The notes beneath the pieces were generated by a model. That model searched no databases. It was not told the DNA's origin and was given only the letters and a program-made list of their open reading frames with translations. The position numbers and the translations under genes were made by a program. Shown here piece after piece: positions 1-7,614 of a stretch of 64,000 bases of DNA. Origin of the DNA: Pseudomonas paeninsulae (GTDB taxonomy: Bacteria > Pseudomonadota > Gammaproteobacteria > Pseudomonadales > Pseudomonadaceae); contig NZ_CP141799.1 in NCBI RefSeq assembly GCF_035621475.1, forward strand, positions 4,762,501-4,826,500. Direction: 5' to 3'. Within the stretch, counting starts at the first letter, position 1. Every line of letters starts with the position of its first letter.

Positions 1-195
1 CCTCTGGCATTGGTTGCCGGGCTGGGTTACCTGTTTGCCGGCATGGTTGACGGCCATATGTTATTGAGTCTGCTCGTGGGTTCAATTCCGGCTGTCGTGG
101 TTGGAAGCCTAATGAGTAGACGGCTCAACGGCCGCTGGATACAAGTGTTGCTGGCTTTTGTTTTGCTCTCTGCTGGCATAAAAATGCTTATTTGA
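1..195 (+). CDS. TauE/SafE-family permease, C-terminal end (partial)
   Basis: The reading frame is open from the first base and stops at 195, so the gene begins left of the window. The visible 64 residues hold two hydrophobic segments separated by a short basic loop (SRRLNGRW) and end in AGIKMLI. This is the typical C-terminus of TauE/SafE inner-membrane permeases, which are thought to export sulfite or organosulfonates. The family call rests on the tail only, and the substrate cannot be told. It is followed by about 210 bases without a gene. Confidence 0.6.
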   Translation, partial: PLALVAGLGYLFAGMVDGHMLLSLLVGSIPAVVVGSLMSRRLNGRWIQVLLAFVLLSAGIKMLI

Positions 196-331
196 CGGGG
201 TGTTTAAGCTTTATGCGTACTCACTCGCCCCCTATTACTTGGTCCTCGGGGGAGAGTGCCGATCAGGCTAGGTGCTTAGTGACTGCCATTTTTCGTGAAT
301 AATGTCAGTCGTTTGTGGTAGATTTACCTGC

Positions 332-350
332 AAATAACAGCCTGTTATTT
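332..350. repeat. 19-bp perfect palindrome in intergenic DNA
   Basis: AAATAACAG and CTGTTATTT face each other around one base. It lies between the permease tail and the first acyltransferase, about 60 bases before the ATG at 409. It could be an operator-like site or a weak, AT-rich transcription stop (two further T follow). The loop is too short for the full stem, so about 7 pairs could form. Confidence 0.4.
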
Positions 351-408
351 TTGGATTTGCTGCGCTGGGACAGCCCTTGGGCTGGCCAGGCCTCACGGTA
401 GAGTTCTT

Positions 409-1455
409 ATGAATGGTGTGCAGGCGCTCCGCTTCATAGCGGCCATGATGGTTGTTATCTACCACGTGTCGTTACATTACACTGCGCGCAAAGGCGAGCT
501 GGACGTGACTTTTTTAAAGTACTTCCTGTATTCGGGTGTTGATATATTTTTCGTGATATCCGGCCTTGTGATATGGGAGAGCACCAATAATAATACGACC
601 GCAAAAGAGTTTTTCTTAAAAAGAACATGGAGGATCTATTCCGGATACCTTCCAGCGCTTGCCATTTGCGGTCTTTTAATTGCGATTTCGTCAAGCGACA
701 AGGCAAAATCAGCAATAAGTGTATTACCTTCTATTCTACTTTTGCCAATACCACCTCAAGAGCGCATGCTTGATGTTTCATGGACTCTTACCTATGAGCT
801 GATTTTCTATATAGCAATGGCAGCTTGCCTACTATTCAAGCGCAGAAGTACCGTGATCGCACTACTACTGGCAGGCGGGATTTATGGTGTTATATCTTCA
901 TTGGCTGGCGCAAAGCAGGCGAATTTCGCTGCAGGCTACCTGACAAGTCCCCTTCTTTTTGAGTTTGCTATTGGCTGCTTTATCTCTTTTATTTTGAGTA
1001 AGTACAAAACCAAATCTCCTAAAGTGTACGTAGCGGCAGGATTTTCACTGATACTTATGGCTGGGATAGCTGCATTTAAACTCAAATATTTACCCGGCGG
1101 GAAAATTGGAGAGGCTGCAAGAGTGATTGCCTTCGGAGTACCTGCGGCTCTAATCGTTTACGGTTGTGCCTGTCTGCGCGCGCAAGGCACCATCGCTGAC
1201 TCCCTTAAAAGGCTAGGAGATGCCAGCTACGCAATCTATCTTCTGCATATGCCTGTACTTGTATTTACATGGCACGCGCTCCCCGTCGCGGCAAACGTTT
1301 GGTTTTTCTTCAAGAACCTAGAGATCGGAGCGATATTCATAGTTGTGACCACCGTACTACTGAGCCTTGCCTACTACAAATTCATAGAAAGACCACTAAT
1401 TAAAGCCCCGTTCATTTCGCATAAAAAGACCGAACCTACAGTGGTGACGCAGTAG
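409..1455 (+). CDS. Acyltransferase-3 family membrane protein
   Basis: The 348-residue protein has about ten hydrophobic segments and the acyltransferase-3 (PF01757) N-terminus: ALRFIAAMMVVIYHVSLH, with the conserved histidine near residue 20, then SGVDIFFVISGLVIW. The C-terminal part keeps the family pattern SYAIYLLHMPV and a final FIERP. Such enzymes move acetyl or similar groups onto O-antigen or exopolysaccharide sugars at the inner membrane. Codon use is much more AT-rich than in genes to the right, which suggests acquired DNA of a polysaccharide locus. The ATG at 409 is preceded by a weak GGTAGAG. The acceptor sugar is unknown. Confidence 0.85.
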   Translation: MNGVQALRFIAAMMVVIYHVSLHYTARKGELDVTFLKYFLYSGVDIFFVISGLVIWESTNNNTTAKEFFLKRTWRIYSGYLPALAICGLLIAISSSDKAKSAISVLPSILLLPIPPQERMLDVSWTLTYELIFYIAMAACLLFKRRSTVIALLLAGGIYGVISSLAGAKQANFAAGYLTSPLLFEFAIGCFISFILSKYKTKSPKVYVAAGFSLILMAGIAAFKLKYLPGGKIGEAARVIAFGVPAALIVYGCACLRAQGTIADSLKRLGDASYAIYLLHMPVLVFTWHALPVAANVWFFFKNLEIGAIFIVVTTVLLSLAYYKFIERPLIKAPFISHKKTEPTVVTQ

Positions 1456-1464
1456 TGCGACTGG

Positions 1465-1486
1465 GCGCCTATAGCGATATAGGCGC
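1465..1486 (+). terminator. Stem-loop after the first acyltransferase gene
   Basis: GCGCCTATA and TATAGGCGC pair as a 9-bp stem closed by a GCGA tetraloop, ten bases after the stop codon. No T-run follows, so it may be a weak terminator or an mRNA 3'-end stabiliser. Confidence 0.4.
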
Positions 1487-1535
1487 TCAGTTCAAACTGG
1501 TCAATCTCCCGCTTCGATTATCAGCGTAACCGTAG

Positions 1536-1862
1536 ATGCGGCCACTGGGGGGGGGGCAGAAACGACCGAAACACGAGGGCTGTAAGGTTATTTTGTCGAT
1601 TTCGGCGCGTCCCAGCAACTACAAAAAACACGGCAAGGAAAGTGTCATTGGCCGAGTGAAGCGCAAGATTGAATATACCAAGTCGCAGGTGCGCGCCAAA
1701 GTCGAACATCCGTTCCGAGTGCTTAAGCGCAAGCTTGGCTACACCAAGGTGCGCTTTCGTGGCTTGGCGAAATGCACGGCCCAGCAGGTCACGCTGTTTG
1801 CGTTATCGAACCTGTGGATGGTGCGGCAAAAGCTACTAACCGCAGGAGAGGTACGCCTGTAA
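1536..1862 (+). pseudogene. IS5-family transposase, C-terminal fragment
   Basis: About the last 90 residues match the IS5-type DDE transposase tail as known for the family: KRPKHEG, then YKKHGKES, then RAKVEHPFRVLKRKLGY (with the catalytic-region glutamate in KVEHPF), then FALSNLWMVR and a final GEVRL. The N-terminal two thirds with the two catalytic aspartates are absent. The apparent ATG at 1536 lies upstream of the poly-G run and is not the native start. No function is expected. Confidence 0.8.
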
Positions 1863-2006
1863 TGCCGGGAATGCAACCGGCGAAACGCCTTTCAAGGGCA
1901 AATGAATGAATATGAAGGCGAAAAATGGCCATATTTCGGGTTGAGCAGCAGTTTCTTTAAAATCGAAAAAAACGGCTGAAAAAATCTGGGCTAATTTAGA
2001 CCTTCC
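1545..2006 (+). mobile_element. IS5-family insertion sequence, 3' remnant
   Basis: The stretch holds the end of an IS5-type transposase gene and finishes in CTAATTTAGACCTTCC (1991-2006). Its reverse complement GGAAGGTCTAAATTAG resembles the IS5-family terminal repeat (GGAAGGT...). The bases after the end are TTAA, the kind of YTAR target that IS5 elements duplicate. The left end and most of the transposase are missing. The left boundary near 1545 coincides with a run of ten G. It separates two acyltransferase genes. Confidence 0.7.
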
Positions 2007-2040
2007 TTAAGTGCTGCAACTACACACAAGGGATTCAGCT

Positions 2041-3129
2041 TTGAGCAAATCAAGGAACACTCAAATTGATGCCATGCGAGGACTGGCAGCAATTGCCGTG
2101 GCTATTTACCACCTAAAACTTATTGCTGTTGGGGGACCGCTTCAAGTCCCGTGGTGGATGGATAAAATAACCTCCTTAGGCGGCACTGGTGTGGCCCTGT
2201 TTTTTGTCCTGTCGGCATATCTATTGACCAAAATTACTGCCAATACAAATATTGATTCACGCTGGGTTGCCGGATTTTTAGTTAAGCGATGGTTCAGAAT
2301 AGCTCCAATGTTTTTCTTTTCATTCTTTGCCTGGGTGCTTTATAGATCCTTTTTTGGAGGAAATCTATTTCCATCAGACACCAGTATGATCTGGACATTC
2401 TCGCTTATGTTCAACTTCTCGCCCACTCACGCCCACACATCAATATTTGCGGGGTGGACCGTAGGCGTAGAATTTCTTTTCTACCTGATATTTCCGGCCT
2501 TATTTATTCTGCTGAAGACAAAAAGTCATATAACCTTAGCAATAGTTTTTTCATTAATAATAAAGTCACTTGCAGAAGGGTTCATACAGAAGTCTGGGCT
2601 TTCGCAGGGGGTAAAGCAGCAATACATGATGATAAATTTTTTCAGTCATCTGCCTGTATTCCTTATCGGAATGCTCATTGCAAAAATAAATACAAGCAAC
2701 ATTCCAAGAAGCGCTCACCACTATATTTTTGCGATAAGCATTTTAATTTTCTATGCAAACCTCACAGGAAACCTCAATGTTGTTTTTGACTACAGAACAT
2801 GGAATGCAATAGCGTCTGCCCTGGCTCTATACGCTGCAACTCTAATGAAAGAAAATTTAACAACCAAGATTCTTGCGCCTCTCGGAACTATCAGCTTCTC
2901 AATTTACCTGCTTCACGGCCCAATATTCAAATCCATGGGTTCTACATTCATTGAAATATACAGTATTGGAATCGGATCTTTCTTTAGTTTTCTTATTTCA
3001 TGCTCGGTCGGACTGTTAGCCGTAGCGTTAGCATCCAAGGTTACTTATGAGCTAATAGAAAAACCGTTCATGAAAATAGGCAGAAAGTTATGCGTTATTA
3101 TCGAGAACAAAAAACCTCCAATAATCTAA
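2041..3129 (+). CDS. Acyltransferase-3 family membrane protein (second copy)
   Basis: The protein is an integral-membrane acyltransferase-3 (PF01757). It starts SKSRNTQIDAMRGLAAIAVA with the conserved histidine in IYHLKL, and it keeps TGVALFFVLSAYLLTK, GWTVGVEFLFYL, SFSIYLLHGP and the final YELIEKPF. I choose the TTG at 2041 as the start because AAGGGA at 2028-2033 sits seven bases before it. A GTG at 2011 would begin only four bases after the IS5 end and has no ribosome-binding site. The gene is strongly AT-rich. It probably modifies a surface polysaccharide. It is only distantly similar to the copy at 409-1455. Confidence 0.82.
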   Translation: MSKSRNTQIDAMRGLAAIAVAIYHLKLIAVGGPLQVPWWMDKITSLGGTGVALFFVLSAYLLTKITANTNIDSRWVAGFLVKRWFRIAPMFFFSFFAWVLYRSFFGGNLFPSDTSMIWTFSLMFNFSPTHAHTSIFAGWTVGVEFLFYLIFPALFILLKTKSHITLAIVFSLIIKSLAEGFIQKSGLSQGVKQQYMMINFFSHLPVFLIGMLIAKINTSNIPRSAHHYIFAISILIFYANLTGNLNVVFDYRTWNAIASALALYAATLMKENLTTKILAPLGTISFSIYLLHGPIFKSMGSTFIEIYSIGIGSFFSFLISCSVGLLAVALASKVTYELIEKPFMKIGRKLCVIIENKKPPII

Positions 3130-3239
3130 CATACCAAACATAGATCCAAAAAATAGGCGCTCCCAGCCGGCCTCCTGAAAACAGCCTTTGTCCTGGCGGA
3201 CGCGGTTTATGGAGCGCTTACGGCCTGTCTGGCGGGCCG

Positions 3240-4076
3240 CCGGCTTGTACCCACATCCAGGATTGGCTGCTCGGGGGGGGGCCGGGGGGGGGTGCGCCCC
3301 GGTTCTTTGAGCACCTGCACGCGGGTCTCGTCGCAGTGCAGCACCGGGTAGTCCAGTAGCTTGTCGCGCATCAGGTTGAGCAGCGGCTGAAGGTGTTCGC
3401 TGCACTGGATCACCCAGCGCGCCAGGGTCTGGCGGGGGATGTCGATGCCGTGGCGGCTGAGGATCTTCTCGAAACGATACAGCGGGGTGCCGTCGGCGTA
3501 TTTGGTGGTCAGCAGCATCGCCAGCACGCTGGGGCTGGCCATGCTTTTTTCGATCAGTTGTGCCGGCTTGTCAGCAGTGATCGGGGCGGCTTCGCAGTCC
3601 TTGCAGGCGTAGGTCTTGCGGATGTGTTTGATCACCCGGATTTGCATCGGGATGATTTCCAGCTGTTCGCTGGTTTCTTCGCCGATGGCCTGCTTGCGGC
3701 AACCGCAGGCGCAAGTCAGCTCATGCTCGGACAGCTCGTGGACGACTTCGACGCGCGGCAGCTCCGCCGGCAGCGGCTTGCGCTTGCCACGACGCTTGGT
3801 CGGCGCAACGACTTCTTCCTCGACCTCATCGTCAACAGCTTCAGGCGCTTACCTTCGGCCAGGCTTTCGGCCTCGTTGAAGATCTCCAGCTGCGGCGAGT
3901 CGGGGTCGATGGTCTGCTCGGATTTGCGGCCGAACAGACGCTGAATCAGCAGCGCGTTTTGTTCTTGAAGCTGGACGATTTTTCCCTGATCCAGCTGCCG
4001 CGCACCGACCATCTGCACATGCGTACTGCTTGAGCAAAACAGGATCGTCGGGAAGGGTTTCTGGCATGGAAATCAT
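3240..4076 (-). pseudogene. tnpC: IS66 transposase TnpC, frameshifted and truncated
   Basis: Pieces of one IS66 transposase lie in successive frames. MISMPETLPDDPVLLKQ starts at 4076. QNALLIQRLFGRKSEQT (3716-4018 frame) is the TnpC coiled-coil N-terminus. RKTYACKDCEAAP, ADGTPLYRFEKILSRHGI and LHCDETRVQVLKEPGR lie in the 3207-3647 frame, including the catalytic DET aspartate. After this, two runs of nine C (on this strand) shift the frame again, and the reading SQSWMWVQAGGPPDRP ends in a stop. At least three frameshifts and loss of the C-terminal half make it inactive. Confidence 0.85.
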
Positions 4077-4094
4077 GCCGTGGATTATACCGGC

Positions 4095-4454
4095 TTAGGT
4101 CACGAAACGTGGCGTCAGTACCTTGTGAGGTTGGTTGCCCCAAAGGTCGACTCCCTCCAGTAGACGGTTCAACTCGCGCACAGTCAGCTCAATGGCTTCG
4201 TCACCCGCATCTGGCTTGGTCTTGAACCGTTCGGCTTCCAGGCGCTTGAGCCACAGACAGAAGCCGTTGCGATGCCAGTACAGAATTTTCACTTGGTTGC
4301 GCGTGCGATTGAGGAAGACGAACAACACCGGGTCGAACACCGCGACCTTGATATCCAGCTCGACCAGGGCCGCCAGGCCATTGATGGATTTACGGAAATC
4401 GACCGGTCTGGGGTAGAGGTATACGGCTTTGACCTTGGGGTCGGGGCGCATCAT
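4095..4454 (-). CDS. tnpB: IS66 accessory protein TnpB
   Basis: The 119-residue frame is complete, beginning [20 protein letters not shown] and containing [12 protein letters not shown] and [21 protein letters not shown], which are hallmark stretches of IS66 Orf2/TnpB. TnpB is needed with TnpA and TnpC for IS66 transposition, and its biochemical role is unclear. A longer frame to 4505 exists only because the antisense of rmlB is open. Its own promoter and tnpA are gone and tnpC is broken, so the protein is an orphan. Confidence 0.85.
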   Translation of the reverse strand: MMRPDPKVKAVYLYPRPVDFRKSINGLAALVELDIKVAVFDPVLFVFLNRTRNQVKILYWHRNGFCLWLKRLEAERFKTKPDAGDEAIELTVRELNRLLEGVDLWGNQPHKVLTPRFVT

Positions 4455-4923
4455 GGGCGTGATTCTCAATGCGCTGGATGGTAAACCGCTGCCGGTGTAC
4501 GGCAATGGCCAGCAGGTGCGCGACTGGTTGTATGTCGAGGATCATGCCCGCGCCCTGTTTAAGGTGGTGACCGCAGGCAAGGTCGGCGAGACCTACAATA
4601 TCGGCGGACACAACGAGCAGACCAACCTGCATGTGGTGCAGAGTATTTGCACCCTGCTCGATGAGCTGGCGCCGCGCCGGGACGCCGGACCGCAGCAAGG
4701 CGGCGCCTATGCCGAGCTGATAAGCTTTGTCGCGGATCGTCCCGGCCATGACCTGCGCTACGCCATCGATGCCAGCAAGATCGAACGCGAGCTGGGCTGG
4801 ACGCCGCAAGAGACCTTCGCCAGCGGCTTGCGCAAGACCGTGCACTGGTATCTGGACAACCTCGACTGGTGCCGCCGCGTACAGGACGGTAGCTATCAAC
4901 GCGAACGCCTCGGCGCGCTATAA
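4455..4923 (+). pseudogene. rmlB: dTDP-glucose 4,6-dehydratase RmlB, C-terminal half only
   Basis: From about 4459 the plus strand encodes [17 protein letters not shown], then [35 protein letters not shown] and [18 protein letters not shown]. This is the classical C-terminal half of RmlB. The usual protein is about 350 residues, and about 195 N-terminal residues are missing, including the NAD-binding GxxGxxG and the catalytic YxxxK. The break is exactly where the IS66 tnpB begins. The gene cannot make an active dehydratase, so dTDP-rhamnose would need another rmlB/rffG copy outside the window. Confidence 0.88.
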
Positions 4924-4936
4924 AGGAACGCACCCC

Positions 4937-5809
4937 ATGAAAGGAATAATTCTCGCTGGCGGCTCTGGCTCGCGCCTGCACCCAATCACCCTGGGTATTT
5001 CCAAGCAGCTGCTACCGATCTACGACAAGCCGATGATCTACTACCCGATCTCGGTGCTGATGCTCACCGGCATCCGCGAGATCCTGATCATCTCCACCCC
5101 CGAGGATCTCCCCAACTTCCAGAAGGTGCTTGGCGACGGTAGCCAGTTCGGCGTGCACTTCAGTTATGCCGAGCAGCCCTCGCCGGATGGCCTGGCCCAG
5201 GCCTTTCTGATTGGCGAAGCGTTTATCGGCGACGATTCGGTGTGCCTGATCCTCGGCGACAACATCTTCCACGGCCAGCACTTCGGCGACCAACTGGCGC
5301 GGGCTGCGGCTCAACCCTCAGGCGCCAGCGTATTCGGCTACTGGGTGAAAGACCCCGAGCGCTTCGGCGTGGTCGAGTTCGACGCCAACGGTCGAGCCCT
5401 TTCCATCGAAGAGAAGCCCCTACAACCGAAGTCCAGCTACGCGGTCACCGGCCTGTATTTCTACGACAACGCCGTGATCGAGATCGCCAAGGCGGTCAAG
5501 CCGTCGGCGCGCGGCGAGCTGGAGATCACCGACGTCAACAACGCCTACCTCGAGCGCGGCGAGTTGCGCGTCGAACGCTTCGGCCGCGGCTTCGCCTGGC
5601 TCGATACCGGCACCCACGACAGCCTGCTGGAGGCCTCACAGTACGTGCAGACCATCGAGCATCGCCAGGGCCTAAAGGTGGCCTGCCTGGAGGAAGTCGC
5701 CTTCCACAATGGCTGGATCGATCGCGCACAATTGCTCAAGCAAGCCCAGGCCTTCGGCAAGACCGGCTATGGCCAATACCTGTTCAAACTGGCGGAGGAG
5801 CACGCATGA
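4937..5809 (+). CDS. rmlA: Glucose-1-phosphate thymidylyltransferase RmlA
   Basis: RmlA joins dTTP and glucose-1-phosphate to dTDP-glucose, the first step of dTDP-L-rhamnose synthesis in the cytoplasm. The 290-residue protein starts [18 protein letters not shown], the nucleotide-binding loop, and carries [36 protein letters not shown] and TGLYFYD, all classical RmlA motifs. AAGGA at 4923-4927 serves as the ribosome-binding site. The gene lies 13 bases after the rmlB fragment and overlaps rmlC by four bases (ATGA), so the operon is translationally coupled. Confidence 0.97.
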   Translation: MKGIILAGGSGSRLHPITLGISKQLLPIYDKPMIYYPISVLMLTGIREILIISTPEDLPNFQKVLGDGSQFGVHFSYAEQPSPDGLAQAFLIGEAFIGDDSVCLILGDNIFHGQHFGDQLARAAAQPSGASVFGYWVKDPERFGVVEFDANGRALSIEEKPLQPKSSYAVTGLYFYDNAVIEIAKAVKPSARGELEITDVNNAYLERGELRVERFGRGFAWLDTGTHDSLLEASQYVQTIEHRQGLKVACLEEVAFHNGWIDRAQLLKQAQAFGKTGYGQYLFKLAEEHA

Positions 5810-6351
5810 AGGTCATCGCAACCGATCTACCGGAGGTGTTGATCCTCGAGCCTAAGGTGTTTGGCGACGAGCGCGGCTTCTTCTACGAGAGCTTCAACGC
5901 CCGCGCCTTCACCGAGGCCACCGGCCTGCAGCGCGAATTCGTCCAGGACAACCACTCGCGCTCGCAGCGCGGCGTGCTGCGCGGCCTGCATTACCAACTG
6001 CAGCAAGCTCAGGGCAAGTTGGTGCGGGTGACTGCCGGCGAGGTGTACGACGTGGCCGTGGATATCCGCCGCGGCTCGCCGAACTTCGGCCGTTGGGTCG
6101 GCGTGCACCTGTCCGCCGACAACAAACGCCACCTGTGGGTGCCGGAGGGCTTCGCCCATGGTTTCCTGGTGCTCAGCGAATTCGCCGAATTCCTCTACAA
6201 GACCACCGACTACTACGCCCCGGCCCATGAACGCTGCATCCGCTGGGATGATCCGAGCCTGGCCATCGACTGGCCGCTGAGCGAAGCCCCGCAACTGTCG
6301 GCCAAGGACCAGACCGGTTTCAGCCTGGCCGCTGCGGAGCTGTTTCCATGA
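5806..6351 (+). CDS. rmlC: dTDP-4-dehydrorhamnose 3,5-epimerase RmlC
   Basis: RmlC epimerises C3 and C5 of dTDP-4-keto-6-deoxyglucose. The 181-residue cupin has the family's [29 protein letters not shown] with the catalytic base His62, [16 protein letters not shown], and [14 protein letters not shown]. The start ATG overlaps the rmlA stop, and its own stop overlaps the rmlD start (ATGA). A much longer frame running back to 5242 is only rmlA read out of frame. Confidence 0.96.
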   Translation: MKVIATDLPEVLILEPKVFGDERGFFYESFNARAFTEATGLQREFVQDNHSRSQRGVLRGLHYQLQQAQGKLVRVTAGEVYDVAVDIRRGSPNFGRWVGVHLSADNKRHLWVPEGFAHGFLVLSEFAEFLYKTTDYYAPAHERCIRWDDPSLAIDWPLSEAPQLSAKDQTGFSLAAAELFP

Positions 6352-7226
6352 AGATTCTGCTGCTCGGCCAACAGGGCCAAGTCAGTCGCGAATTGCAGCT
6401 GAGCCTGCACGATCAAGGGGAATTGATCGTGCGCGGTCGCGATCAACTCGACCTCGCTGATCCTGCGCAGATTCGCCAGCAAGTGCGCGGATTGCGCCCC
6501 GACTTGATCGTCAACGCCGCCGCCTACACGGCGGTCGACCAGGCCGAAAACGAGCCCGAACTGGCCTTCGCGATCAACGCCACGGCGCCCGAGGTGCTGG
6601 CCGAGGAAGCCGCCAGCCTAAGCGTGCCGCTGATCCACTACTCCACCGACTACGTGTTTGACGGCCGTAAGCCGGCGCCTTATGTCGAGGACGACACGCC
6701 CAACCCGCTCGGTGTCTATGGCCAGAGCAAGCTGGCCGGCGAGCGGGCGATTCAGGCCGTCGCTGGCGCCCACCTGATTCTGCGTACCAGCTGGGTCTAC
6801 TCGCTGCACGGGCGCAACTTTCTGCTGACCATGCAACGCCTGCTGCAAGAACGCGACGAGCTCAAAGTCGTGGCCGATCAAATTGGCGCGCCCACCTGGG
6901 CCGGTAGCATTGCCAGTACCACCGCCCAGTTGATCGAGCATTGGCGCAGCGGCCAAAACGGGCCCTGGGGCGTTTATCACCTGACCGCCCAGGGCGAAAT
7001 CTCCTGGTTCGGCTTTGCCAGCGCGATCGCCGAGCAACTGCGCACGCAAGGCAAGCCCACCGCGACCCTGCAGCCCATCCCCACCAGCGCCTACCCGACC
7101 CCGGCGCAGCGCCCGCTCAACTCGCGCCTCGACTGCAGTCGCCTGCAACGCGACTGGCAGGTCCAGCTGGTGGACTGGCACAGTAGCCTGCTCGAGTGCC
7201 TGCACAACCCGGCACATCGCTGCTAG
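6348..7226 (+). CDS. rmlD: dTDP-4-dehydrorhamnose reductase RmlD
   Basis: RmlD reduces dTDP-4-keto-L-rhamnose to dTDP-L-rhamnose with NAD(P)H. The 292-residue short-chain dehydrogenase begins [16 protein letters not shown] (nucleotide-binding GxxGQ), and has DLIVNAAAYTAVDQAE, YSTDYVFDG and the catalytic YGQSK (Tyr-x-x-x-Lys). The C-terminus RPLNSRLDCSRL is typical. The order B-A-C-D differs from the B-D-A-C I recall for P. aeruginosa. No clear terminator follows; a REP-like element begins 31 bases downstream. Confidence 0.96.
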   Translation: MKILLLGQQGQVSRELQLSLHDQGELIVRGRDQLDLADPAQIRQQVRGLRPDLIVNAAAYTAVDQAENEPELAFAINATAPEVLAEEAASLSVPLIHYSTDYVFDGRKPAPYVEDDTPNPLGVYGQSKLAGERAIQAVAGAHLILRTSWVYSLHGRNFLLTMQRLLQERDELKVVADQIGAPTWAGSIASTTAQLIEHWRSGQNGPWGVYHLTAQGEISWFGFASAIAEQLRTQGKPTATLQPIPTSAYPTPAQRPLNSRLDCSRLQRDWQVQLVDWHSSLLECLHNPAHRC

Positions 7227-7256
7227 TGTCACGACAGGGTTCAACTGTCGCAAACC

Positions 7257-7305
7257 TGTAGGAGCACGCCATGCGTGCGAATCGCCGGCATGGCCGGCTC
7301 CTACA
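7257..7305. repeat. REP-like inverted repeat
   Basis: TGTAGGAGC (7257-7265) and GCTCCTACA (7297-7305) frame an inner GCCATGC/GCATGGC pair. The GTAGGAGC arms are typical of Pseudomonas repetitive extragenic palindromes. It lies just after the rml operon and could protect the mRNA 3' end. Confidence 0.65.
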
Positions 7306-7382
7306 AGCCGATGGCTAACGACGCAGGGACTCCACGACCAATGATCTGTGGCGCGACACTGGCCTGAACAAGCGCCAGCGCA

Positions 7383-7403
7383 ATCCGGGAGATCCCCCCG
7401 GAT
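7383..7403. promoter_or_regulatory. Inverted repeat upstream of the dctBD sigma-54 promoter
   Basis: ATCCGGG and CCCGGAT face each other around seven bases, about 150 bases upstream of the -24 element. Enhancer sites for sigma-54 activators lie at such distances, so it is a candidate activator site. It shares no obvious sequence with the palindrome before dctP, so confidence is low. Confidence 0.25.
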
Positions 7404-7551
7404 CGCACCGCGTCCCGCGGTTTATCCAGGCCTACACCTGTGCTTCGACAGGCTGACGAGCCAGCGCCAGCAGAAGCCTCACCGGGGTGCCGGATCATGG
7501 TGGGTTGGCAGGGCACCATAGTGGGCTGAATTCCTCCTACCCACGAGCCAC

Positions 7552-7567
7552 TGGCACAGCCCTTGCT
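7552..7567 (+). promoter_or_regulatory. Sigma-54 promoter of dctBD
   Basis: TGGCAC-AGCCC-TTGCT has the invariant GG (7553-7554) and GC (7565-7566) exactly ten bases apart, the canonical -24/-12 RpoN promoter. Transcription would start near 7578, which favours the dctB ATG at 7615. It implies that dctBD depends on an enhancer-binding protein, perhaps DctD itself. Confidence 0.8.
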
Positions 7568-7614
7568 AATGCTCGAAGATGCATAATTCCTGCGACACCC
7601 GGGCACCTGACTCC

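Larger units (their letters stand above)
3240..4454 (-). mobile_element. IS66-family element, internal remnant
   Basis: On the minus strand, tnpB (4095-4454) is followed by a broken tnpC (3240-4076), the usual IS66 order. The tnpA gene that normally precedes tnpB and the element's right end are missing: tnpB's first codon abuts the rmlB fragment at about 4455. The left end stops in the middle of tnpC. The remnant is therefore the trace of an insertion followed by deletion into rmlB. Confidence 0.8.
7227..7614. other. Gene-free stretch between rmlD and dctB
   Basis: This 388-base stretch holds a REP-like inverted repeat (7257-7305), a second inverted repeat ATCCGGG/CCCGGAT (7383-7403) and a sigma-54 promoter (7552-7566). 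I see no coding frame of interest. An in-frame ATG at 7579 lies upstream of dctB but falls at the expected transcription start, so it is unlikely to be used. Confidence 0.6.

Noticed and set aside
1548..3292. Phase-variable poly-G contingency loci
   Set aside because: The tracts lie in transposase debris that cannot be restored to a working frame by slippage.
5242..5805. Upstream extension of rmlC
   Set aside because: It is rmlA read in another frame, Arg/Pro-rich; the cupin begins at 5806.
7245..7262. Pho-box-like CTGTCGC-AAAC-CTGTAGG after rmlD
   Set aside because: The 7-4-7 spacing recalls PhoB sites, but the match is weak, it overlaps the REP element and no phosphate gene follows within 350 bases.
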